Assembly: GCA_948473115.1 (NCBI GenBank)
Contig: CAOKWI010000050.1
Span: 1-33,140 of the forward strand
Reading direction: 5' to 3'
Source: an uncultured Lachnospiraceae bacterium
GTDB taxonomy: Bacteria; Bacillota; Clostridia; Lachnospirales; Lachnospiraceae
DNA: 33,140 nucleotides
The translations under genes and the position numbers were made by a program. Positions 8,339 to 16,313 of this stretch are shown here, piece by piece. The notes under the pieces were generated by a model. The model made no database searches. It was given only the letters and a program-made list of their open reading frames with translations, and was not told the DNA's origin. Within the stretch, counting starts at the first letter, position 1. Every line of letters starts with the position of its first letter.

Positions 8339-8704
8339 ATGGCGGAACTGATAAATTTAATGGAAGAAACGGTATTGAGGAAGATTGACCAGCTGTGGCC
8401 GGGTACAAATTACTGTAAATGTGAGCAATGCCGTCTGGATATAGCGACTTATGCCTTGAACCGTCTGCCGGCACAGTATGTACAGTCGATGAAAGGAAAA
8501 GTACTGTATCGGTTTGAGTCAAATTCAATGCAGAGGGATATTGAGGTTACGGTAGCTGTAGGCCAGGGGATTGAGATCGTAGGGAAATCACCTCATAAGA
8601 ATGCGAAGGCCGGTCTGGATGAATCTGCAGCCGCAAATGCGGCGGGCGGGACGACAGAGACCGGTGCTGCCACAGAGACCGGGGTGGCTGGAAACGCAGT
8701 GTAG
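8339..8704 (+). CDS. comFB: ComFB family protein
   Basis: This 121-residue protein matches the late-competence ComFB family. It has an N-terminal NLMEETVLRKID helix, then a cysteine cluster CKCEQCRLDIATYALNRLPAQYV and a small beta-rich end. The cysteines and DIATYALN are the most conserved part of the family. ComFB lies in the comF operon of Bacillus; cyanobacterial homologues bind cyclic dinucleotides. The role here is unknown, since no other com gene is present. Residues after about 88 are an Ala/Gly/Thr-rich tail with a repeated TETG motif, probably disordered. It is followed after 39 bases by the hemerythrin gene and is probably cotranscribed with it. Confidence 0.85.
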   Translation: MAELINLMEETVLRKIDQLWPGTNYCKCEQCRLDIATYALNRLPAQYVQSMKGKVLYRFESNSMQRDIEVTVAVGQGIEIVGKSPHKNAKAGLDESAAANAAGGTTETGAATETGVAGNAV

Positions 8705-8743
8705 GGCAGAGCGTTGCCTTGCTGCGGCAGGAGGGTGAACGTC

Positions 8744-9580
8744 ATGTTTATATTTACGGATGACTGTCTGACAGGAATAGAACAGATTGATGAGGAGCAC
8801 CGTTTCCTGTTTGAACTGCTGAACAAAGCCTATCAGCTTGCGGCTACGGATTATCACAGTGATTATTATCAGCAGATCAAAGAGATACTGACGGAGCTTG
8901 ACCGTTACGCGGAGGAGCACTTTGACCATGAAGAGGCATATATGATGCAGATACGTGATCCGGAGCTGATTCTTCAGCGCACACAGCATGCCTTTTTCCG
9001 TGATAAGATACTGAGTTTTGATTTTGTCAATATCGATGAGGTGGAGGATCAGCAGCGTGTCCTGACAGAACTTGTCAGTTTTCTGGCAAAATGGCTTTAC
9101 CGCCATATTTTAAGCAGTGATATCCTGATCGGGAAGCTGCCGCCGCTGGAGGAATGGATGATCAGGGAGAATCCCTGTGAATTCACGGAGGAATATCTGA
9201 CAGGCATAGAGTTAATCGATAAAGAACATGAAACGTTGTTTCATATAGTGGACAGGGCGAATCAGCTGATCAAGTCCCTTGACGCCTCCTCCGGCTATGA
9301 TAAGATCATGGAAATACTGGAGGAATTAAGGGATTATACCAAGGAACATTTCAGCGATGAAGAGGAATATATGGAGAGCATCCATTACGAGGGCTTAGGT
9401 GCACAGAAGCGGGCCCATGAGGCATTTATCGACAAGCTGGAGAACATCAGCTTAAGCGAGGTGGAGGACAATCCGGAGGAATACCTGCAGGAGCTGCTGG
9501 AATTTCTGCTGGGATGGCTGATCAACCATATCCTGTATGTAGATAAGAAGATCCCCAATGAAACAAAAGAGTTACCCTAG
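8744..9580 (+). CDS. Tandem two-domain hemerythrin
   Basis: This 278-residue protein holds two bacteriohemerythrin domains, an O2-binding di-iron fold. Domain 1 has GIEQIDEEHRFLFELLN, HFDHEEAYM, a later HAFF and HILSSD. Domain 2 has GIELIDKEHETLFHIVD, HFSDEEEYM, HEAF and INHILYVD. Of the seven classical iron ligands, the first His of the HxxxH pair is Gln in both domains (QRTQH and QKRAH at the expected spacing); the other six are kept. The start at 8744 follows GGAGGG with 7 bases spacing. The last codons and the TAG lie at the edge of a MITE-like element. It pairs with comFB and may act in oxygen storage or sensing. Confidence 0.92.
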   Translation: MFIFTDDCLTGIEQIDEEHRFLFELLNKAYQLAATDYHSDYYQQIKEILTELDRYAEEHFDHEEAYMMQIRDPELILQRTQHAFFRDKILSFDFVNIDEVEDQQRVLTELVSFLAKWLYRHILSSDILIGKLPPLEEWMIRENPCEFTEEYLTGIELIDKEHETLFHIVDRANQLIKSLDASSGYDKIMEILEELRDYTKEHFSDEEEYMESIHYEGLGAQKRAHEAFIDKLENISLSEVEDNPEEYLQELLEFLLGWLINHILYVDKKIPNETKELP

Positions 9581-9741
9581 TGTGTTGACATGTTCATTTT
9601 TGAACTAATGACGAAGGATAAATTTCCACTCTGCAAGGCGGCGGAGGGAGGCGATGCGGTGGCATCGTTGACCGACAACAACGCAGCAGATGGAAATTTA
9701 GGCAAGTCACTAGTCAAATTATGAACGTGTCAGTGCACTAG
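9577..9741. mobile_element. 165-bp MITE-like element with long terminal inverted repeats
   Basis: The 36-bp ends 9577-9612 and 9706-9741 are inverted repeats matching at 27 of 36 positions, beginning CTAGTG and containing GACA, GTTCAT and CTA blocks. An inner pair TAAATTTCCA (9619-9628) and TGGAAATTTA (9691-9700) extends the symmetry. No coding capacity exists. It lies between the hemerythrin gene and its terminator, and the CTAG end overlaps the hemerythrin stop codon. A target duplication (perhaps CTAG) is not certain. Confidence 0.75.
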
Positions 9742-9745
9742 AACC

Positions 9746-9787
9746 AAAGGCTTCTCTTTCAGAGCATTCTGAGAGAGGAGCTTTTTT
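9746..9787 (+). terminator. Intrinsic terminator after the hemerythrin gene and MITE
   Basis: GCTTCTCTTTCAGA pairs with TCTGAGAGAGGAGC (two G-U pairs) across a short loop and is followed by six T. It probably belonged directly to the hemerythrin operon before the MITE arrived. Confidence 0.88.
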
Positions 9788-9859
9788 GATGACCTGAAAT
9801 GAGAACGATTTCACCAAAATTTTACAAGCTGAAAAATTAAAATTTATATAAAATGCCAA

Positions 9860-9888
9860 TTTACAATAAATACCAGCATATGTATCAT
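9860..9888 (+). promoter_or_regulatory. Promoter of the HPr-like gene
   Basis: TTTACA (9860-9865) and TATCAT (9883-9888) have a 17-base spacer. They sit in an AT-rich stretch between the terminator and the HPr-like gene, leaving a leader of about 90 bases. Confidence 0.55.
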
Positions 9889-9983
9889 AGAATCACAACT
9901 GAAATCGATAACACATTAGGAGATGCGGGAGGAAGAACGGTGCTTCGGGGGACCGCGTTTCCGGAAACAGGAGGAGGAACAGC

Positions 9984-10208
9984 ATGCAGCAGGTTAATGT
10001 AAGATTTCACAGTATGGATCAGATCCGGCAGTTTATCAGTACCATTGAAAAACTGGACGATAATTTTGACCTGGGTTCAGGACACAGAGTTGTCGACGCA
10101 AAATCGATCCTTGGGGTGTTGGCATTAGATTTGTCGGGTCCGCTTCGCCTGAGGTATCATTCAGATGACCTGGGTATCAGGGAAAAGATTGCGCCATTCT
10201 TATGTTGA
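9984..10208 (+). CDS. HPr-like protein without the phosphoryl histidine
   Basis: This 74-residue protein has the HPr fold pattern. HPr proteins carry phosphate from enzyme I on a His in a GIHARPA loop. Here that segment reads RFHSMDQIRQF, so the active His and Arg are absent. The second half, RVVDAKSILGVLALDLSGPL, keeps the KSILGV region around the regulatory Ser46 of HPr. It therefore resembles Crh-type regulators more than a phosphocarrier. A GGAGGAGG site precedes the start. Its TGA overlaps the ATG of the next gene (ATGTTGA), so the two are translationally coupled. Confidence 0.82.
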   Translation: MQQVNVRFHSMDQIRQFISTIEKLDDNFDLGSGHRVVDAKSILGVLALDLSGPLRLRYHSDDLGIREKIAPFLC

Positions 10209-11047
10209 AGGATATGTCTCAAAAAGCTATCTTTCTGGATGTGGATGGAACGCTGACGGAGCCGGGGGGCAATATTCCGCCGGAATCCGCCGTACAGGCA
10301 ATCGTCCGGGCCAGGAAGGAGGGGCATTATGTGTTCCTGTGTACCGGCAGGAACTATGAAATGCTGCGCCCTCTGTTACAGTACGGCTTCGACGGGGTGG
10401 TGGCAAGCGCGGGCGGATATATCGAATGTCAGGGGAAGGTGATTTATGACTGCCCCATGACGGAGGAACAGAGCCGGACAGCGATGGGTGTCCTGAAGGA
10501 AAACGGCGTATTCAGGACGGTGGAATGCCGGGACGGCTCGTATACGGACGAGGGCTTTAAGGAATGGCTCAGGAATCATGCCGGCGAGGGTAATAACAGT
10601 GAACTTCTGCGGTGGCGGGAACAGATCGAGAGTTCCCTGAATATCCGCCCCATGAAAGAATACAGGGGGCAGGCGGTATATAAGATCGTGGTGATCAGCC
10701 AGTCCTGGGAACAGCTTGTGGAGCCCCGGAAGGCACTGACCTTTGACTTCGCATTCTGCATCCAGGGCGGGGACGAAAGTGGCTTTATCAATGGAGAGGT
10801 GGTAAACCGGGCGTTTAATAAAGGGAAAGCGGTGCAGAGGGTGTGCGACTATTTTCACATTCCGGTCTGCGATTCTGTGGCCATCGGGGACAGTATGAAC
10901 GACAGGGAAATGATTGCGGCCGCGGGGCTGGGCATCTGCATGGCGGGCGGCAGCATGGAATTGAGAAGAATGGCGGATGACACCTGTCCACCTGTGTGGG
11001 AGGACGGGATCAGCAGAGCGTTTCTGAAACATCACCTGATCCACTGA
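10202..11047 (+). CDS. Cof-type HAD-IIB phosphatase
   Basis: This is a 281-residue cytoplasmic HAD hydrolase of subfamily IIB. Motif I is FLDVDGTL (nucleophile Asp13, acid/base Asp15). Motif II is FLCTGRN. The KGKAV lysine and the acidic motif GDSMNDREM follow in the usual order. Cof/YidA-type enzymes dephosphorylate sugar phosphates and similar small substrates. The start at 10202 is chosen because its ATG overlaps the HPr-like stop; Met5 (10214), after GAAGGA, is an alternative. Coupling with a His-less HPr suggests control by sugar status, but this is inference. Confidence 0.88.
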   Translation: MLKDMSQKAIFLDVDGTLTEPGGNIPPESAVQAIVRARKEGHYVFLCTGRNYEMLRPLLQYGFDGVVASAGGYIECQGKVIYDCPMTEEQSRTAMGVLKENGVFRTVECRDGSYTDEGFKEWLRNHAGEGNNSELLRWREQIESSLNIRPMKEYRGQAVYKIVVISQSWEQLVEPRKALTFDFAFCIQGGDESGFINGEVVNRAFNKGKAVQRVCDYFHIPVCDSVAIGDSMNDREMIAAAGLGICMAGGSMELRRMADDTCPPVWEDGISRAFLKHHLIH

Positions 11048-11148
11048 ATGGGTGTGACTCAAAGGCCCTCCAGCTGTGCGGCCGGAAAGGTTTGGGGAAA
11101 ATGTCAATAGGCAGCCTACAGCCTGCGTGATATAGTAATAGTACGGAG

Positions 11149-11162
11149 TGTAACCGATTTCA
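11149..11162. promoter_or_regulatory. cre site (CcpA operator)
   Basis: TGTAACCGATTTCA matches every position of the Firmicute cre consensus TGWAANCGNTNWCA. It lies 72 bases upstream of the PTS start, just after a TATAGT hexamer (11131-11136), which suits repression of the sugar operon by CcpA with HPr-Ser-P. Confidence 0.75.
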
Positions 11163-11234
11163 TATCAGGCAAAAGTCCCGCGGGGGAAGCGCCGGAGGCG
11201 CCGGAGCCCGGGGCGGAACTGGAGGGAGGGCTGC

Positions 11235-13095
11235 ATGATGGCTATAGACTATGCGGGATGTGCGAGGGAAATCTATGAGGCGCTGGGAGGCAGAAGTAAT
11301 CTGGTGAGCGCTGCGCATTGTGCCACCAGGCTTCGGCTGGTGACTGCGGATCAGAGCAGGGTCAACATGGAAAAGCTGGAGAATACGGCCGGAATACAGG
11401 GCGTTTTCCACAGTGACGGACAGCTCCAGCTGATCCTCGGAACCGGCGCGGTAGATAAGGTATACACGGAATTCCTGAAAATAAGCGGATTGAGCGCCGC
11501 CACAAAAGAGGAAGTGAAAACGGCCGCCGCGGCGCAGCTGTCTCTGGCCGGGAGGATGATCAGGGCGTTGGGCGATGTGTTTGTCCCTATCCTGCCGGCT
11601 ATCGTGGCTTCCGGTCTGATGATGGGACTGGTGGAGACGCTGGGCAGGATCTTTCCTGCCTTTGCGGGAAGTGACTGGTACGGCCTGCTCGACCTGATAG
11701 CCAATACGGCGTTTACATTCCTTCCGGTGCTGACAGCGGTATCGGCGGCGAAGGTATTTGGCGGGAATCTGTTTCTCGGGGCGGTCATCGGCATGATCAT
11801 GATCCATCCCGATCTGGTCAATGCATGGGCCGCGGGTTCCATGGACGGGGCGGATCTTCCTGTGTGGCAGCTGTTCGGCCCCATTGTCATCCGTCAGGTG
11901 GGATATCAGGGTCATGTGATCCCGGTGATCCTCGCGGTATGGCTCATGTGCGGGATAGAGAGACGGCTGCACAGGCATGTCCCGGAAATGGTGGATCTGT
12001 TTGTGACGCCCCTGTGCACTGTGCTTGCCACGGCGTTTATCACCCTTGGGGCCATCGGTCCCGTCTTTTCCGCGGCGGAGAGCTGTGCCCTGGATTTCGC
12101 CGGATGGATTGTCACAGCGGGTCACGGCATGGGGGCGCTGGTCATGGGCGCGGTATATCCCCTCACGGTGGTGTGCGGCATCCATCATATGTACAATGCG
12201 ATAGAGGCGGGGATGCTGGCAGCGGAGGGGCGCAATATCTGGATGCCTATCGCCTCGGCGGCGAATTTCGCCCAGGGTGCGGCCTGCCTCGCCGTGGGCT
12301 TGAAGGCAAAGGGCGTGAGGACAAAGTCCGCGGCCATTCCCTCCTTCCTGTCTGCGGCGCTGGGGATTACAGAACCGGCGGTCTTTGGTGTGAACCTGAG
12401 ATATGGGAAGCCTTTTCTGTGCGGGATGGCGGGGGGGCGCGGCAGGTGCGCTGACCGGTTCCGTCTTTCAGATCGGGGCAACCTCCTACGGCATCACGGG
12501 AATCCCCGGCTTCTTGATCACCCCGGATTACACCGCCCAGTACGGGATGGTCCTGGCGGTGTCATTTGCCGTTTCCTTCGGCCTGACATGGCTTGTGTGG
12601 AAGGAGCCGAAAGCGGATACGCACAGCACGGATCAGGCTACAGAAAGAGTCATATATGCTCCATTGAAGGGCAGAATCATCCCCATGACAGAGATCCCGG
12701 ATCAGACTTTTGCTTCCGGCATACTGGGGTACGGCGTGGGAATCGAACCGGAGACGGGGGAAGTGACAGCCCCCATTGACGGGGTGATCTCCCTGGTCGC
12801 CGACACATTCCATATGATAGGGATCACCGGGCCGGAAGGAATGGAGGTCCTGATCCATGTGGGGATCGATACCGTGAATATGAAGGGAGAGGGCTTCGAA
12901 CCGCTGGTGTCAAAAGGGGATCCTGTGAAAGCAGGGCAAAGGCTGCTGGCCTTTGACATCAGGAAGATCAGGGAAGCCGGCTACAGTCCGGTTACGGCAG
13001 TGCTGCTTCCCAACAGCAGCTGTCAGGATATCAGGATTGAGAAGACCGGCGCCACGGACAGGATGGAAAAACTGATGACGATACCGGGGCGCTGA
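11235..13095 (+). CDS. scrA: Sucrose-type PTS enzyme IIBCA, frameshifted
   Basis: This permease imports and phosphorylates a sugar. IIB occupies the first 85 residues with phospho-Cys29 in HCATRLRL. IIC follows with about ten hydrophobic segments, including GAVIGMIMIHPDLVNAW, typical of sucrose permeases. IIA at the C terminus has the active His in LIHVGID. The frame breaks in a run of seven G at 12431-12437. The first frame runs on in nonsense to 12779, while the true C-terminal half continues in another frame to 13095. Removing one G restores a protein of about 619 residues (GMAGGAAGALTGSVFQIG across the join). GGAGGGAGGG precedes the start; 11238 is an alternative ATG. It is either phase variation, a recent mutation or a sequencing error. 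Confidence 0.88.
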
Positions 13096-13223
13096 GGCGC
13101 CCGCCGAAGGCGTTTGAGCCGCAAAAGCGGCATGGAGATTAGTGTGAAAATTCATTTTTCACACGGCGATTTGTGTCTGCGCGTTGCTTGCCACAAAGTC
13201 GCTTATGCGCAAAGAATAGCGCA
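13087..13223. repeat. Intergenic array of five hairpins
   Basis: The stems are 13087-13092/13097-13102 (around the PTS stop codon), 13118-13122/13127-13131, 13142-13150/13156-13164 (GTGTGAAAA with TTTTCACAC), 13166-13175/13192-13202 (one bulge) and 13206-13210/13219-13223. They fill the gap between the PTS and GH13 genes, with no T-run. Likely a dispersed intergenic repeat or an mRNA processing region. Confidence 0.7.
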
Positions 13224-13238
13224 GAAATGAGGATTAAA

Positions 13239-15101
13239 ATGGGAAAAGAAGAGAAGACAAAGCAGGCAGAGGAAGAAAGCGTTTTCCAAAACAGACTGGC
13301 AAGGCATCATGACGAGCTGCGCTGGCTCTATATGGAGTTATATGGAAATGACTCCATGTTTGCAGAGCTGTGCTTTCAGCTGAACCGGTTCTACCAGGAG
13401 CGGAACCGGGAGCTGAAAGCCAGGGACCTGGACCGGGAGAAGAACCGTGGATGGTATAAGACAAACGATATGCTGGGAATGATGTTTTACATTGACAATT
13501 TTGCCGGCAATATGAAGGGTGTGGAGTCCAGGCTGGATTACATAGAGCAGTGCAATGTCAATTATGTCCATCTGATGCCCTTCCTGGACACCACGGAGGG
13601 GCGGTCCGACGGGGGTTACGCCGTGTCGGACTTCCGTAAGGTGAAGGAAAAGCTGGGTTCCATGGAGGATCTGGAGAGCCTGACCGCCTCCTGTCATAAA
13701 AGGGGAATCAATGTCTGTATGGACTTTGTCATGAACCATACCTCGGAGGATCATGAATGGGCCAGGAAGGCGCGCCAGGGGGACGGCGAGTACATGAGCC
13801 GGTATTTCTTTTACCGCACCTATGATGAGCCTGCCCTGTATGAGAGGACTGTGCCCCAGGTGTTCCCCACCACCGCACCCGGCAATTTCACATGGCTGGA
13901 GGATGCGGGACACTATGTGATGACCAGCTTTTATCCCTACCAGTGGGATCTGAATTACCGGAACCCCAGGGTGTTCAACGAGATGATGTACAATTTCCTC
14001 TATCTGGCCAACAGGGGCATCGATATCATCCGCATTGACGCGGTGCCCTATATCTGGAAGGAGCTGAACACTTCCTGCCGCAATCTGCCCCAGGTGCACA
14101 CGATTGTGCGCATGATGCGCATGATCAGCGAGATTGTCTGCCCGGGTGTCCTGCTGCTGGGGGAAGTGGTGATGGAGCCGGAGAAGGTGGTTCCTTACTT
14201 TGGAACGGTGGAAAAGCCGGAATGCCATATGCTCTACAATGTGACCACCATGGCTACCACATGGCATACGGTGGCGACCCGGGATGTGAGGCTTTTGAAG
14301 AGACAGCTCGACATTGTCAATTCCCTGCCCAGGGAATATGTTTTCTTAAATTATCTGCGCTGTCATGACGATATCGGCTGGGGCCTGGACTATGGCGCCT
14401 TGATGCGGGAGGGCATGGAGGAGAGGAGCCACAAGCAGTATCTGAACGATTACTTCCAGGGCCGCGCCGGAGAAAGCAACAGCCGCGGGGAGCTTTACAA
14501 TGCGGATCCCGTCACCGGCGACGCCAGATTCTGTGGAACCACTGCTTCCATGTGCGGTGTGGAGAAAGCGGGAGCCGAGCAGGACCCCGGCGCCATGGAG
14601 AGGGCGGTCAGGCTGGTGCTGATGCTCCACGCGTATATGTTCATGCAGTCGGGCATCCCGGTCTTATACAGCGGGGATGAGATCGGACAGATCAACGATT
14701 ATGCTTATAGGGAAGACCCCGACAAGGCGGCGGATTCCCGTTATATCCACAGAGGTCCCATGAACTGGAGGCTGGCGGAGAACATCCGGAATGGGGATAC
14801 GGTGGAGGGAAAGATCTTCCAGGGGCTGAGCCGGCTGGAACAGATCCGCAAAGCGGAAAAGGTGTTTATGACAGATGCGGACGCATGGACCATTGAGACC
14901 CATGACCAGTCCGTGCTGTGTATCGGCAGGTATTTTGAGGGAGAGAAGATGATCGGCCTGTTCAACTTCAGCGAGTGGGAGAAAACCGTGCAGATCGATG
15001 AAATGGACGGTGACTATGTGGAATTGATCTCAGGCGGAAAGACAGAGCCGGACAGCGTCAGGATCCCGGCATACGGGTTCTGTTACCTGAAAAAGAAGTG
15101 A
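13239..15101 (+). CDS. GH13 subfamily 4 (amylosucrase-like) glycosidase
   Basis: This 620-residue cytoplasmic enzyme has an N-terminal helical domain (to about residue 90) and a GH13 barrel. Region I is CMDFVMNHTSEDHEWARKA. The nucleophile is Asp267 in IRIDAVPYIWKE, the acid/base Glu309 in LLLGEVVMEPEKV, and the stabilising Asp377 in RCHDDIGW. AVPYIWK and HDDIGW are typical of the amylosucrase/sucrose hydrolase group. Members split sucrose and release fructose, either hydrolysing or transferring the glucosyl unit to glucan. The PTS context suggests the substrate may arrive phosphorylated, which is unusual. The ATG at 13239 follows TGAGGATTAAA; an upstream in-frame ATG (13173) falls inside the hairpin array. 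Confidence 0.9.
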   Translation: MGKEEKTKQAEEESVFQNRLARHHDELRWLYMELYGNDSMFAELCFQLNRFYQERNRELKARDLDREKNRGWYKTNDMLGMMFYIDNFAGNMKGVESRLDYIEQCNVNYVHLMPFLDTTEGRSDGGYAVSDFRKVKEKLGSMEDLESLTASCHKRGINVCMDFVMNHTSEDHEWARKARQGDGEYMSRYFFYRTYDEPALYERTVPQVFPTTAPGNFTWLEDAGHYVMTSFYPYQWDLNYRNPRVFNEMMYNFLYLANRGIDIIRIDAVPYIWKELNTSCRNLPQVHTIVRMMRMISEIVCPGVLLLGEVVMEPEKVVPYFGTVEKPECHMLYNVTTMATTWHTVATRDVRLLKRQLDIVNSLPREYVFLNYLRCHDDIGWGLDYGALMREGMEERSHKQYLNDYFQGRAGESNSRGELYNADPVTGDARFCGTTASMCGVEKAGAEQDPGAMERAVRLVLMLHAYMFMQSGIPVLYSGDEIGQINDYAYREDPDKAADSRYIHRGPMNWRLAENIRNGDTVEGKIFQGLSRLEQIRKAEKVFMTDADAWTIETHDQSVLCIGRYFEGEKMIGLFNFSEWEKTVQIDEMDGDYVELISGGKTEPDSVRIPAYGFCYLKKK

Positions 15102-15123
15102 TCGATCGTGAGGGGCAGGGCAG

Positions 15124-16113
15124 ATGAACATAGCAGAGATCGCGGAGATGGCGGGTGTATCCAGGGCAGCCGTATCCCGCTATTTTAACAATGGATATAT
15201 TTCTGAGGAGAAACGGGAGGCCATCCGGAAGGTGGTGGAGCAGACGGGCTACCGGCCCTCCATCCAGGCGCAGATGCTTAGGACCAGGAAGACCAGGATG
15301 ATCGGGGTGATCGTGCCCAAGGTGGCGTCGGCCTCCATCAGCAGGATGGTGGAAGGGATTCTCTCCGCCGTAAACGGGAACGGATATCAGATGCTGCTGG
15401 CAGTCACCCAGAATGATCCGCGGAAAGAACTGGAGTATCTGTCAACCTTTCATGGAACCCAGGTGGACGGGGTCATACTGGCAGGAACCGTGTTCACTCC
15501 GGAACACAGACGGATGCTGCAGAATTCCACCGTGCCCGTGGTGATCGTGGGACAGCATCTCGCGGGCCAATACGCGGTGTTTCATGATGATTACCACGCC
15601 ACCTATGACCTGACGAAGCTATTCCTGGAAAAGGGAAGGAAACATCTGGGATATATCAGCGCCATACAGCAGGACCAGGCGGCGGGGGCGGACCGGTACA
15701 GGGGATTTGCCGACGCCGTGCGTGACATGGGATGCGGGGAGCTTGCGGAACGCTTTGTGACGGCGGATTTCACGGTGGATTCCGGGTATGAGAAAGCGGG
15801 GGAGCTGCTGGAAAAATATCAGGGGCTGGACGGACTGATCTGTGCCACGGACACCATGGCCGTGGGAGCCCTGCGGTATCTGAGGGATCACGGGATCAAG
15901 GCGCCGGAACAGATCCTGGTGGCAGGGCACGGGGATTCGGAGATAGCGAGGCTGACAACGCCTCCGCTGATCACGGTGCATTACGCTTATGAAAAGTGCG
16001 GGGAGATCGCGGTCCAGATGCTGATGGAACAGCTGAACCAGGGTGGGAGCGCCATGAAGGAAGTAAAACTGGGGTGTTATATTGTGGATCAATCTGTCAA
16101 GGAAACGCTTTAA
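15124..16113 (+). CDS. LacI family repressor of the sugar operon
   Basis: This 329-residue regulator has an N-terminal helix-turn-helix (NIAEIAEMAGVSRAAVSRYF), a hinge near residue 50 (RPSIQAQMLRTRKTRMIGVI) and a periplasmic-binding-protein-like sugar sensor to the end (DGLICATDTMAVGALRYL). It is ScrR-like in position: 22 bases after the amylosucrase-like gene and on the same strand. It probably represses the PTS-GH13-lacI operon until the sugar or its phosphate binds. No clear LacI operator was found apart from the cre site, which a LacI protein could also bind. Confidence 0.93.
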   Translation: MNIAEIAEMAGVSRAAVSRYFNNGYISEEKREAIRKVVEQTGYRPSIQAQMLRTRKTRMIGVIVPKVASASISRMVEGILSAVNGNGYQMLLAVTQNDPRKELEYLSTFHGTQVDGVILAGTVFTPEHRRMLQNSTVPVVIVGQHLAGQYAVFHDDYHATYDLTKLFLEKGRKHLGYISAIQQDQAAGADRYRGFADAVRDMGCGELAERFVTADFTVDSGYEKAGELLEKYQGLDGLICATDTMAVGALRYLRDHGIKAPEQILVAGHGDSEIARLTTPPLITVHYAYEKCGEIAVQMLMEQLNQGGSAMKEVKLGCYIVDQSVKETL

Positions 16114-16128
16114 TCGGCGTTTCTTTTT
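16102..16128 (+). terminator. Intrinsic terminator of the sugar operon
   Basis: GAAACGC (16102-16108) pairs with GCGTTTC (16117-16123), followed by five T. The stem begins within the last codons of the lacI gene and the stop codon lies in the loop. Confidence 0.85.
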
Positions 16129-16142
16129 ACCTTACAGGAAAC

Positions 16143-16210
16143 TGCGCCGTCAGGCGCATGCATTCACAAGTTCGCCGGGCGAACTTGCAAGCGTCACGCA
16201 GGGACGCTTG
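16143..16210. repeat. Three consecutive perfect hairpins
   Basis: The stems are 16143-16148/16153-16158, 16167-16175/16179-16187 and 16188-16195/16203-16210. They begin a few bases after the lacI terminator T-run and lead to the lyase gene. Like the insert at 29634, the block follows a TTTTTACC tract and contains an AGGAAA box, so the two may belong to one repeat family. Confidence 0.7.
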
Positions 16211-16313
16211 TCGGAAAAACAGTATTAAATGGCAATTGTCCTCTGCAAATCAGTAGAAAAGCAGGATAAATTGTTGTATATTTTTCTTATCAATGAATGG
16301 GGAGGCACCTGAA

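Noticed and set aside
11825..12454. Plus-strand frame inside the PTS gene
   Set aside because: Alternative frame with Gly/Arg/His-rich composition; it is not the continuation needed to repair the PTS frameshift.
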